The notes under the pieces were generated by a model, which saw only the letters and a list, made by a program, of their open reading frames with translations, made no database searches and was not told where the DNA came from. Shown here in pieces: positions 1-6,405 of a stretch of DNA of 10,723 nt. This DNA is from Planococcaceae bacterium UBA3370. GTDB lineage: Bacteria > Bacillota > Bacilli > Bacillales_A > Planococcaceae. A program made the translations under genes and the position numbers. The stretch is taken from positions 6,905 through 17,627 of the forward strand of contig DEQI01000382.1 of assembly GCA_002360295.1 (NCBI GenBank), in the 5' to 3' direction. Position 1 is the first letter of the stretch, and each line of letters opens with the position of its first letter.

Positions 1-108
1 GAGTTTGCCTACAGTCTTTTTTATCGCAGATTCACTGTCCCTAAATGCCCAATTGATTTATCTAACAATCAGCGGGAGATAAGGAACTCTCTGGAATTAA
101 AAAGCTAA
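1..108 (+). pseudogene. Possible 3' fragment of an integrase-like reading frame cut by the left edge
   Basis: Frame 1 is open from the left edge to a TAA at 106-108, giving 35 residues with no start in the window. The residues around FYRRFTVPK and REIRNSLELKS resemble, by eye only, the N-terminal SAM-like/DUF6538-type segment of phage-type tyrosine recombinases, where a short aromatic/basic strand is followed by a 'REI..SL.TK' pattern. If that is right, the frame stops where an integrase should continue, so it would be a decayed relic. No other frame continues the similarity after the stop. It could equally be the true C-terminus of an unrelated gene, or chance. Low confidence. Confidence 0.18.
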
Positions 109-152
109 CTGAAGGTATTCCCATTCACAACTAATAACAATCTGTTACATCA

Positions 153-183
153 TTATGCATTATCTTGCAAAATAAACTATAAT
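153..183 (+). promoter_or_regulatory. Candidate promoter upstream of the ABC-F gene
   Basis: A perfect TATAAT lies at 178-183. The best upstream partner at a tolerable distance is TTATGC (153-158), 19 bases away and a poor -35. If used, transcription would start near 190 and leave a leader of about 85 bases before the ABC-F gene. The rest of 109-276 shows no gene. Confidence 0.25.
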
Positions 184-276
184 GAATATTGAAATCTATA
201 TATTTGTGTAATTGTACCGGTTTTTTTGGCTCGGTTACTTATTTACAACAGCTAAAAATGAAAGAGACGGGATAGA

Positions 277-2163
277 ATGAGTCATTTAATTGTTTCGAAT
301 TTAACAAAAACAGTTGGCGATAAAACGCTATTTGAAAATATACATTTTACAATAAATGAAGGAGAGCGCGCAGGGTTAATTGGTATTAATGGCACTGGTA
401 AGTCTACATTATTATCTATTTTAGCAGGTGTTCAGGACGCAGATCAAATTCATGTTGATCATCCGAACAAATACCATATTGCTTATTTAGAGCAGGATCC
501 TATTTTTGGACAAGGGGAGACAGTATTACAAGCCGTATTCGCTGGCAACTCACCCGTGCTAAAGCTAAATAGACAATATGAGGAAGCAGTAGCAGCTTTA
601 GCACAAAATCCAACAAATGAAGTGCTGCAGAATAATTTATTCCGTTTACAACAGCAAATGGATACGGAGCAGGCTTGGGATATCAATGCACTAGCGAAGC
701 AAGCCTTAACGAAGCTAGGAATTGATACATTTGATCGTGTTGTTACAGAGCTTTCAGGTGGACAACAAAAGCGTGTCGCTTTAGCGAAAGTGTTAATTGA
801 ACCGGCAGATTTATATTTATTGGATGAACCAACGAACCATTTAGATGTTCAATCAACGGAATGGCTACAAGAAATGGTAATGCGCTTGAAAGGGGCAGTC
901 ATTTTCATTACCCATGACCGATATTTTTTAGATGAAATGGCCACTCATATTTATGAATTAGCTGATCAAACATTATATCGCCATACGGGTAATTATGCTG
1001 ATTATTTAGAGGCACGAGCAATTCGTGAAGAAATGAACGCTGCCACACAAGCCAAAATGCGCAATCGCTACCGTTCAGAGTTGAAATGGATTCGTCGTGG
1101 AGCAAAAGCACGTACAACAAAACAAAAAGCGCGGATTCAGCGTTTTGAAGAGCTCGATACACAAATTGATCGTTCGAATGATGATGCGAATTTAGAGTTA
1201 GCACTACAAACGACGAGACTTGGTAAAAAAGTATTAGAAGCAGATAAAATTTCTAAAGCATTTAGCCATCGCACTATTTTAAAAGATTTTAGTTTTTTAA
1301 TTCAACAAGGGGACCGTATCGGGATTATAGGTGCAAATGGGTACGGGAAGTCGACCCTTTTAAATATTTTAGCAGGTGAGCTGGAGCCAGATGAAGGTGA
1401 AGTACTTGTTGGATCTACCGTAAAACGATTACACTTTAAACAAGCACTTCCTAAAATGAATGAAAATGAGCGGATGATTGATTATATTCGAGAGGCTTCC
1501 AATGATATTACGGATGCTGATGGTGTTCGTTATAGTGCCGCACAAATGTTAGAACGCTTTTTATTTCCACTTCATACGCATGGGACGCCAATTGGTAAAT
1601 TATCAGGTGGTGAAAGAAAAAGACTGCATTTATTACGTTTGTTAATGGAACAGCCGAATGTATTGTTATTGGATGAGCCGACAAATGACCTTGATATTGA
1701 AACACTTGGGGTATTAGAAGAATTTATTGAACATTTCCCAGGGGTAGTTATTACTATTTCCCATGATCGCTTCTTCCTCGATCGTATTGCTAAAAAGCTA
1801 TGGGTATTAGATGGCCAAGGAAATGTAGAGGAAAGCTTAGATATTTATACAGATTATTTAGCGAAACAAGCACAGTTACAGCAAGAAACGGTTAAAGAAA
1901 CGAAGCAAGACAAGCCAAAACAAGAAAAAACAAAGCAAGAAAAGAAAAAACTTTCTTTTAAAGAACAAAAAGAGTGGGAAACAATTGCTAGTGATATTGA
2001 AAAAGTAGAGCAACAGATAATGCAAGCTGAAGAGGGGATTGCATCGGCAGGTTCTGACTTTACAAAGCTTCAACAGCTAACACAAGAGCTGGATGAATTA
2101 AATGCGCGCTATGAGTATTTAATTGAGCGTTGGAGTTACTTAGATGAAATTGTGAACGGATAG
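277..2163 (+). CDS. yfmR: ABC-F ribosome-associated ATPase, YfmR/Uup type
   Basis: A 628-residue soluble protein with two ABC ATPase domains and no membrane segments, as in ABC-F translation factors. Domain 1 has Walker A GINGTGKST (36-44), signature LSGGQQKR (159-166), Walker B LYLLDEP (179-185) and switch histidine H213. Domain 2 has GANGYGKST (352-360), LSGGERKR (442-449), VLLLDEP (462-468) and H496. The basic linker between them (about 240-320, with RRGAKARTTKQKAR) is the P-site-tRNA-interaction motif region. A lysine/glutamine-rich stretch (535-560) leads to a C-terminal coiled coil (about 562-628), as in Uup and YfmR. Length and the N-terminal GDKTLF pattern match Bacillus YfmR (about 629 residues). 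Family knowledge: ABC-F proteins bind the ribosomal E site, and YfmR helps stalled ribosomes, overlapping with EF-P. The start is preceded only by a weak Shine-Dalgarno (GACGGGA, 266-272). It is followed after 12 bases by cvfC. An antibiotic-resistance role is not indicated. Confidence 0.9.
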   Translation: MSHLIVSNLTKTVGDKTLFENIHFTINEGERAGLIGINGTGKSTLLSILAGVQDADQIHVDHPNKYHIAYLEQDPIFGQGETVLQAVFAGNSPVLKLNRQYEEAVAALAQNPTNEVLQNNLFRLQQQMDTEQAWDINALAKQALTKLGIDTFDRVVTELSGGQQKRVALAKVLIEPADLYLLDEPTNHLDVQSTEWLQEMVMRLKGAVIFITHDRYFLDEMATHIYELADQTLYRHTGNYADYLEARAIREEMNAATQAKMRNRYRSELKWIRRGAKARTTKQKARIQRFEELDTQIDRSNDDANLELALQTTRLGKKVLEADKISKAFSHRTILKDFSFLIQQGDRIGIIGANGYGKSTLLNILAGELEPDEGEVLVGSTVKRLHFKQALPKMNENERMIDYIREASNDITDADGVRYSAAQMLERFLFPLHTHGTPIGKLSGGERKRLHLLRLLMEQPNVLLLDEPTNDLDIETLGVLEEFIEHFPGVVITISHDRFFLDRIAKKLWVLDGQGNVEESLDIYTDYLAKQAQLQQETVKETKQDKPKQEKTKQEKKKLSFKEQKEWETIASDIEKVEQQIMQAEEGIASAGSDFTKLQQLTQELDELNARYEYLIERWSYLDEIVNG

Positions 2164-2175
2164 GGGATAGAAAAG

Positions 2176-3300
2176 ATGAAAATACTAACAATTGAGCCAA
2201 CACCGAGTCCTAACTCAATGAAAATAGTAATTGATCAAGAATTACCATTTGGCAAAAGCTATAATTATACGAAAGATAAAATAGCAGAGGCGCCTAAAGA
2301 AATTCAAGCCATTTTTGCGATAGAAGGTGTAAAGGGCATCTATCATGTTGCTGATTTTTTAGCAGTTGAGCGTAATGCAAAATTTGCGTGGGAAAATATT
2401 CTTTCTAGCATTCGCCAAGCACTTGGGGAAAATGAAAATAATCAACCTGTGCAAGAACAAGCAGTTGATCATTTTGGGGAAGTGTATGTCCATGTACAAA
2501 TGTTTAAAGGTATTCCTTTACAAGTGAAAGTGTTTAACGGAGAAGGCGAATACCGTCTTGCTACTGGTGAGCGTTTTAAAGAGGCCTTTGACTGTATACA
2601 ATTAAAGGATTCCGATGAAAACTATATTTTCCAACGTAAATGGGTGGATTTTGGTATTCGTTATGGGGATAAAGAAGAGATCGCAGAAAATGTTTTACAG
2701 GAAGTACAAGCGACTTACCCACAAGAGCGTGTAAATGAAATTGTCAAGGTCGCAAATGAAAAATCAAATTATATGCCTACTAAAGGTGAAAAAGTAACGA
2801 TGGAACAGTTCGCTGTTAAAGATTGGCAGCAGCGTTTCCAATTACTTGATCAAATGCCTGACCCGGATGTATCTGATATACCGCTCTTGCTGCTTGCCTT
2901 AGATGACGATCAAATGGCGATACGTCGTTTAGCAACGGTTTATTTAGGGATGATTGAAGATGAAGCGGTTGTACCTGCACTGGAAAAATCGATCCAAGAT
3001 AAAAGTGCGGCTGTACGACGAACTGCTGGAGATTGTATGAGTGACTTAGGCTTTGAGGCATTCGAGCCAGCAATGATAAAAGCTTTAGCTGATAAAAATA
3101 AGCTCGTAAGATGGAGAGCCGCAATGTATTTATATGAAACAGGAACAGAGGCTTCTCTTGAGGCATTAAGAGAGGCAGAGAATGATCCTGAGTTTGAAGT
3201 GAAGTTACAAGTGAAAATGGCACTAGCTCGAATCGAACAAGGAGAAGAAGCAAAAGGTTCTGTTTGGAAACAAATGACCGATGCTAGAGCTACAAATTAA
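2176..3300 (+). CDS. cvfC: CvfC-family protein: Nfu N-terminal domain plus HEAT-like repeats
   Basis: A 374-residue cytoplasmic protein. Residues 3-85 form an Nfu/NifU N-terminal-type scaffold domain with the typical EPTPSPNSMKI opening (7-17) and the GI.HVADFLAVER segment (54-66). It lacks the CxxC-bearing Nfu C-terminal domain, so it should not hold an Fe-S cluster the way Nfu does. Residues about 100-185 match the middle domain of 'conserved virulence factor C' proteins. Residues about 233-353 form roughly four HEAT-like helical repeats (for example 248-262, 278-292 and 309-323). The whole architecture and length match staphylococcal CvfC and Bacillus YpgR. CvfC affects virulence in Staphylococcus aureus, but its biochemical role is not established. 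The Shine-Dalgarno AGGGGA (2162-2167) overlaps the stop of the ABC-F gene, so the two are almost certainly co-transcribed. A strong terminator follows. Confidence 0.82.
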   Translation: MKILTIEPTPSPNSMKIVIDQELPFGKSYNYTKDKIAEAPKEIQAIFAIEGVKGIYHVADFLAVERNAKFAWENILSSIRQALGENENNQPVQEQAVDHFGEVYVHVQMFKGIPLQVKVFNGEGEYRLATGERFKEAFDCIQLKDSDENYIFQRKWVDFGIRYGDKEEIAENVLQEVQATYPQERVNEIVKVANEKSNYMPTKGEKVTMEQFAVKDWQQRFQLLDQMPDPDVSDIPLLLLALDDDQMAIRRLATVYLGMIEDEAVVPALEKSIQDKSAAVRRTAGDCMSDLGFEAFEPAMIKALADKNKLVRWRAAMYLYETGTEASLEALREAENDPEFEVKLQVKMALARIEQGEEAKGSVWKQMTDARATN

Positions 3301-3328
3301 TTAATATATGTGGGATGTATGTATTGAT

Positions 3329-3363
3329 AAAAGCCCTCTTCTAATTTTTAGAAGAGGGCTTTT
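3329..3363 (+). terminator. Intrinsic terminator of the yfmR-cvfC operon
   Basis: A perfect inverted repeat pairs 3329-3343 with 3349-3363 (core AGCCCTCTTCTA / TAGAAGAGGGCT) around a 5-base loop. The 3' arm ends in TTTT. It begins 28 bases after the cvfC stop. Confidence 0.9.
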
Positions 3364-3404
3364 CACGTACAACATGTATCCTTTATTGTATTCTAAATAA
3401 ACCG

Positions 3405-3433
3405 TTTATTTAAATTGGTAATGATGGTAAAAT
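3405..3433 (+). promoter_or_regulatory. Candidate extended -10 promoter for the tandem membrane-protein genes
   Basis: TAAAAT (3428-3433) is preceded by TG one base upstream (TGGTAAAAT), an extended -10 form. TTTATT (3405-3410) is a weak -35 at 17 bases. The predicted start near 3440 lies about 25 bases before the first paralog's start codon. Confidence 0.4.
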
Positions 3434-3464
3434 TGTGTAATATCAATGCAGAGGAGTTGGAATT

Positions 3465-4028
3465 ATGCTAGGACAACCAAGTGGGAAACATTTATTTTTA
3501 GTGTTAGGTTGTTGCTTACTAGGGTTTTCGCCACTTCTTACCATATTTTTGCCATCATTTATTCCTATGACTTTCTATTATGAAAAATATACGTGGACGT
3601 ATTATACGCATATGGAGAGTTATAAGGTATTTGGTTTAGGCTTACTATTACTCATTATTTCTTTTGCCATTTTATTTTTTGGAGATTTGAAAAAATGGGC
3701 AGTTATCATTGGTATTACTCTAATTGTACTATCAAGTTATTTATTTTATGGTAGTGCACTAGGGTATATTGCTTTTGCGGATAAAGGTATTACATATCGA
3801 GGACTATTTGAAATAGAGAAAAGAATGATTACATGGGAGGATATTAAAGACGTTGTAATAGAGGAAATTGTTCCAGGTACACCGGGCAATACAACTTTTA
3901 TATTTAATTTAAAAGATGGTGAAGTATTATCATTTGTTGAAACAACTCATATAAGTAACATTCGTGGTAAAATACGCGCTAAGTTTCAGCAGTATAACAT
4001 TCCAATGGAGCATATTGATATGGAATAA
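3465..4028 (+). CDS. Unrecognised three-segment membrane protein, paralog 1
   Basis: 187 residues, with a good Shine-Dalgarno AGAGGAG (3450-3456) 8 bases before ATG. I do not recognise the family. Three hydrophobic segments lie at about 9-34, 54-73 and 77-105. The conserved aromatic stretch IPMTFYYEKYTWTYYT (33-48) joins the first two, and a short GDLKK turn joins the last two. The remaining 80 or so residues form a charged soluble domain with repeated beta-like patterns (DKGITYRGLF, MITWEDIKDVVIEE, TTFIFNLKDGEVLSFVE) and a final helix-like RAKFQQYNIPMEH. The 'ITWEDI..V' and 'LKDGE.LSF' patterns recall bacterial PH-like domains (inference from pattern only). Topology is uncertain: an N-in model by the LKK loop would place the C-terminal domain outside. 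It is about 61% identical to the next gene. No terminator was seen between the two, so co-transcription is likely. Confidence 0.85.
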   Translation: MLGQPSGKHLFLVLGCCLLGFSPLLTIFLPSFIPMTFYYEKYTWTYYTHMESYKVFGLGLLLLIISFAILFFGDLKKWAVIIGITLIVLSSYLFYGSALGYIAFADKGITYRGLFEIEKRMITWEDIKDVVIEEIVPGTPGNTTFIFNLKDGEVLSFVETTHISNIRGKIRAKFQQYNIPMEHIDME

Positions 4029-4106
4029 ATAAGTAAATTTGAATTTTGTGGGTAAACAAGAATGATGACAAAGATACATGTGTTAAATAAAATGAGTAAC
4101 TAGTAA

Positions 4107-4160
4107 AAAAGGGAGTGAGCAATAGGGATTGTTATTATAAAAATTTGAAGAAAATGTAAA
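4107..4160 (+). pseudogene. Relic of the acetyltransferase gene start left between the tandem copies
   Basis: The 11-base AAAAGGGAGTG at 4107-4117 is identical to the ribosome binding site region of the acetyltransferase gene (4810-4820). The following AATAG is at the same offset (4121-4125 and 4824-4828). The position matching the ATG at 4831 is ATT (4128-4130). The next 12 bases match the gene's first codons only loosely, and the frame meets a stop after six codons. I read this as the inactive edge of a tandem duplication. Similarity beyond the start codon is too weak to be sure how far it goes. Confidence 0.4.
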
Positions 4161-4184
4161 TTAAATCATATAGGAGTTGTTTTT

Positions 4185-4748
4185 ATGCAAAATCAAGTAG
4201 GTGGTAAACATGTATTTTTAGTATTGGGTTGCTGCTTGATATTATTTTCACCTGTTCTTTTATTAGTCATTCCAACTGTGATTCCTATGACCTTTTATTT
4301 TGAAAAGTATACTTGGGTATACTATACACCAAAGGAAAACTATTGGGTATTTGGCTTTGGCTTAGCGATACTAGTCTTGTGCTGTGCAATATTATTTATT
4401 GGGAATCTTAAAAAATGGACTATTTTTGTTGGAATTATTTTTACAACGCTTGCTTGTTTTTTATTTTACGGTAGTGCAATGAGCTTTATCGTTTTTGCAG
4501 ATGAAGGTATTACATATCGAGGGGTATTTGAAACTGAGAAAAAAATGATTGGCTGGGATGATATAACACATGTTGTTTTAGAAGAAGTTGATCCAAGTAA
4601 ATCAGGTACTTCAACATTTACATTTACTTTAAAAAATAGTGAAGAGCTATCGTTTATCGAAAATAGCAATATAAGTAGTATTCGTGGTAGTATGCGAGCA
4701 AAGTTTCAGCAATACAATATACCTATGGAACATATAGATGTTGAATAA
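4185..4748 (+). CDS. Unrecognised three-segment membrane protein, paralog 2
   Basis: 187 residues, with Shine-Dalgarno AGGAG (4172-4176) 8 bases before ATG. The layout is the same as the preceding gene: hydrophobic segments at about 9-34, 54-73 and 77-105, the KYTWVYYTP loop (41-49), and a soluble C-terminal domain. The most constant blocks against paralog 1 are FLVLGCCL (11-18), IPMTFY (33-38), LFYGSA (93-98), GITYRG (108-113) and a 15-residue run from RAKFQQYNIP to MEHID (171-185). That terminal run suggests selection on the C-terminal tail. It lies 156 bases after paralog 1 and 82 bases before the acetyltransferase gene, with no terminator in either gap, so the three probably form one transcription unit. 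Function unknown. Confidence 0.85.
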   Translation: MQNQVGGKHVFLVLGCCLILFSPVLLLVIPTVIPMTFYFEKYTWVYYTPKENYWVFGFGLAILVLCCAILFIGNLKKWTIFVGIIFTTLACFLFYGSAMSFIVFADEGITYRGVFETEKKMIGWDDITHVVLEEVDPSKSGTSTFTFTLKNSEELSFIENSNISSIRGSMRAKFQQYNIPMEHIDVE

Positions 4749-4830
4749 ATCACTAGCAATTCAAGGTTAAACAAGAAGAGATACATGATACGAATGACGG
4801 CTGAATCATAAAAGGGAGTGGTGAATAGTC

Positions 4831-5301
4831 ATGGTTTTAATGTTGGAAAACATGAGTGAAGAAAGAGCGATTACTATTCTTAGTTGGAAATATGAACCGC
4901 CATATGATTTTTACAATAATGAAATAACGGACGAAAATATGAAAGAATTATTAGATGGTACATATTATGCAATAGTGAATGATGATAAACAATTAGTCGG
5001 GTTTTATTGTACAGGGGAAAGTGCTCAAGTACCAAAAGCCAAAAGAATTGGGCTTTATTCAGATGACGCTATTGATCTAGGATTAGGGATGATGCCTAAT
5101 CTTGTTGGTAAAGGGAATGGTTTTCATTTTTGTTCATTTATTCTCAGAGCAATTGAAGATAAATATAAAGGTATCCCCATACGACTGACTGTGGCAAAGT
5201 TTAATCAAAGAGCTATCCACTTATATGAAAAGTTAGGTTTTGTTAAAAAAGATGAATTTAACACCGATTTTGCAGAATTCATGACAATGGTCATAAAATA
5301 A
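4831..5301 (+). CDS. GNAT-family N-acetyltransferase
   Basis: A 156-residue cytoplasmic protein with the Gcn5-related acetyltransferase fold. The central acetyl-CoA-binding motif is LGLGMMPNLVGKGNGFHF (83-100), a variant of the Q/R-x-x-G-x-G/A loop with VGKGNG. It is followed by the conserved end RLTVAKFNQRAIHLYEKLGF (118-137), where the Asn and Tyr of motif B occur as N125 and Y132. The N-terminal SWKYEPPYDFYN segment (18-29) is common in a Bacillales subgroup of this family. The substrate cannot be told from sequence; small-molecule or protein N-acetylation are both possible. The start is supported by AAGGGAGTG (4812-4820), 10 bases upstream. It follows the tandem membrane-protein genes, and part of its upstream region appears copied between them. 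Confidence 0.88.
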   Translation: MVLMLENMSEERAITILSWKYEPPYDFYNNEITDENMKELLDGTYYAIVNDDKQLVGFYCTGESAQVPKAKRIGLYSDDAIDLGLGMMPNLVGKGNGFHFCSFILRAIEDKYKGIPIRLTVAKFNQRAIHLYEKLGFVKKDEFNTDFAEFMTMVIK

Positions 5302-5361
5302 TTTATGGGTAGTTGCAGGTTCATCGTATGTATTCATATACTTTTTTCAAGTTAGATTGAA

Positions 5362-5392
5362 CCTCTTCCAAATTATGAAGAAGAGGCCTTTT
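5362..5392. terminator. Hairpin between the acetyltransferase and EamA genes
   Basis: CCTCTTC (5362-5368) pairs with GAAGAGG (5380-5386) across an 11-base loop, and the + strand continues CCTTTT. It fits a modest terminator for the acetyltransferase unit. The 3' arm overlaps the last codons of the converging EamA gene, whose own downstream side lacks a clear T-run, so use in the minus direction is uncertain. Confidence 0.5.
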
Positions 5393-6266
5393 CACTTGCA
5401 CGTACTCTATGCATAGGCTTATATACTGTATAGATAATACCACCGAAAATAAGTCCGATGCCAATCAATTGGTATAGGCTTGGATCAAATGACAAGATCA
5501 CAATATCTAGTAAAATAGCTACTACCGGATCGACGAACAATAAAACAGATACAATAATCGTGGATAAATTACGAATACTTTCGAAAAATAGGTAATACAC
5601 AAAGCCTGTATGAATAATGCCAGTACCTAAAATGAATAACCAGTTAGATATTGTTAATCCTTGAAAAACTGTAAAATCACAAAAAGGCAGCAGCATAACG
5701 ATCCCAACAGCCGTTTGTATAAACGTCAATGCGTAGGATGATAAACCAGTAATTTTTCGACTCGTTAACATGGTAAGCGCATAAAACAGTGCAGATAATA
5801 ATGCCCAAATAAAGCCTGAGTTCAGTAGTTGATGGTAAGATTGAAAATGCTCTATACCCACTATAAATATACTGCCAATAAAACATATAGTAGTAGCGAT
5901 TAAGCCTTGTACAGTCATCTTTTCCCTAAGTAGTATAGTGCTTAGAATCAATGCTAGAATAGGTGCTAAATTATAGATGGAAATGGCGATGGAAATGGAC
6001 ATTTCTTCAAAAGCTTTAAATAAAAATACCCAGTTCAAAACGATAAAAACCCCACATAATAGTGTTTTATTAATTTCTTTTTTATCCCATTTTTCTAATT
6101 TATAACCACCCGTAAAAAACCACAGGCCTCCTAAAAAAAGAGTAGCGCATATGCAACGAATAAAAACGAGTTCAACTGCTGGGATGCCAGTATGTATTGT
6201 AAAAAAACCAATGGAGCCGAAAATAGCCATTGCAAGCGTTAATTGAATCATTGCTTTTATGTTCAT
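5373..6266 (-). CDS. EamA/DMT-superfamily transporter
   Basis: 297 residues from the ATG at 6266, an inner-membrane drug/metabolite-type transporter. Two EamA repeats of five helices each can be seen. The helices lie at about 5-23, 30-50, 68-84, 90-112 and 118-138, then 150-168, 176-196, 207-227, 234-255 and 265-282. The first repeat ends with the classic NLAPILALILSTILLREKMT (99-118) followed by a glycine-containing helix. The second has the matching FVDPVVAILL (244-253). The substrate is not predictable; amino acids or other small metabolites are typical of the family. A longer frame starts at a GTG (6275), but that codon is inside the Shine-Dalgarno GAAAGGTG, so the ATG 6 bases after it is the likely start. 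It is divergent from paralog 3 and convergent with the acetyltransferase gene. Confidence 0.88.
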   Translation of the reverse strand: MNIKAMIQLTLAMAIFGSIGFFTIHTGIPAVELVFIRCICATLFLGGLWFFTGGYKLEKWDKKEINKTLLCGVFIVLNWVFLFKAFEEMSISIAISIYNLAPILALILSTILLREKMTVQGLIATTICFIGSIFIVGIEHFQSYHQLLNSGFIWALLSALFYALTMLTSRKITGLSSYALTFIQTAVGIVMLLPFCDFTVFQGLTISNWLFILGTGIIHTGFVYYLFFESIRNLSTIIVSVLLFVDPVVAILLDIVILSFDPSLYQLIGIGLIFGGIIYTVYKPMHRVRASEKASSS

Positions 6267-6272
6267 ACTAAA

Positions 6273-6280
6273 CACCTTTC
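6273..6280 (-). promoter_or_regulatory. Ribosome binding site that fixes the EamA start
   Basis: On the minus strand GAAAGGTG (6280 to 6273) lies 6 bases before ATG at 6266. The alternative GTG at 6275-6273 is part of this site and has no site of its own. Confidence 0.75.
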
Positions 6281-6298
6281 TTTATATAATATTCAATT

Positions 6299-6328
6299 AA
6301 TATATCAAAAATATAAGTAACAAAGCAA
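6299..6328 (-). promoter_or_regulatory. Candidate promoter of the EamA gene
   Basis: On the minus strand TTGCTT (6328-6323) and TATATT (6304-6299) are 18 bases apart. The predicted start near 6292 leaves a leader of about 26 bases that includes the ribosome binding site. The region is very AT-rich, so chance matches are likely. Confidence 0.3.
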
Positions 6329-6350
6329 CGTTTTCTGAAAAGTCTAATAA

Positions 6351-6379
6351 TTATCATCATTTGTGAAATGGTGTAAAAA
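6351..6379 (+). promoter_or_regulatory. Candidate promoter of membrane-protein paralog 3
   Basis: TTATCA (6351-6356) and TAAAAA (6374-6379) are 17 bases apart, each matching four of six consensus bases. The predicted start lies about 20 bases before the ATG at 6406. The TGGTGTAAAAAT stretch resembles the TGGTAAAAT element before paralog 1. Confidence 0.3.
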
Positions 6380-6390
6380 TAGAAAGTTGA

Positions 6391-6399
6391 AAGGTGGTG
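6391..6399 (+). promoter_or_regulatory. Ribosome binding site that fixes the paralog 3 start
   Basis: AAGGTGGTG differs by one base from AAGGAGGTG and ends 6 bases before ATG at 6406. The earlier GTG codons of the longer frame (6394 and 6397) are inside this site. Starting at 6406 gives 187 residues, the exact length of both other paralogs. Confidence 0.85.
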
Positions 6400-6405
6400 T
6401 GCTTT

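Larger units (their letters stand above)
3465..4833 (+). repeat. Diverged tandem duplication: paralog gene plus 3' flank
   Basis: Unit 1 is about 3465-4130 and unit 2 about 4185-4833. Both genes encode 187 residues and align without gaps at about 114 of 187 identical residues (hand count). The non-coding 3' flanks also match: GGTAAACAAGA (4051-4061) with GGTTAAACAAGA (4765-4776), AGATACATG (4072-4080 with 4779-4787) and AAAAGGGAGTG (4107-4117 with 4810-4820). The duplication therefore extended past the gene to the start region of the downstream acetyltransferase gene. Confidence 0.65.

Noticed and set aside
258..275. Five-codon upstream frame (MKETG) ending one base before the ABC-F start
   Set aside because: Leader peptides do control some ABC-F genes, but this one has no Shine-Dalgarno and no terminator hairpin follows it. 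A frame this short is likely by chance.
483..2073. Several minus-strand open frames of 65-98 residues opposite the ABC-F gene
   Set aside because: They lie wholly within a confidently assigned gene, lack ribosome-binding sites and have no recognisable domains.
3351..3370. Similarity of GAAGAGGGCTTTTCACGTAC to the terminator region at 5380-5404
   Set aside because: Short and built on terminator arms. Together with the different stems, chance or common terminator composition is enough to explain it.
6281..6308. Minus-strand TTGATA (6308-6303) and TATAAA (6286-6281) spaced by 16 bases, upstream of the EamA gene
   Set aside because: The sequence match is good, but transcription would start at about 6274, inside the ribosome binding site, so the message would lack it.
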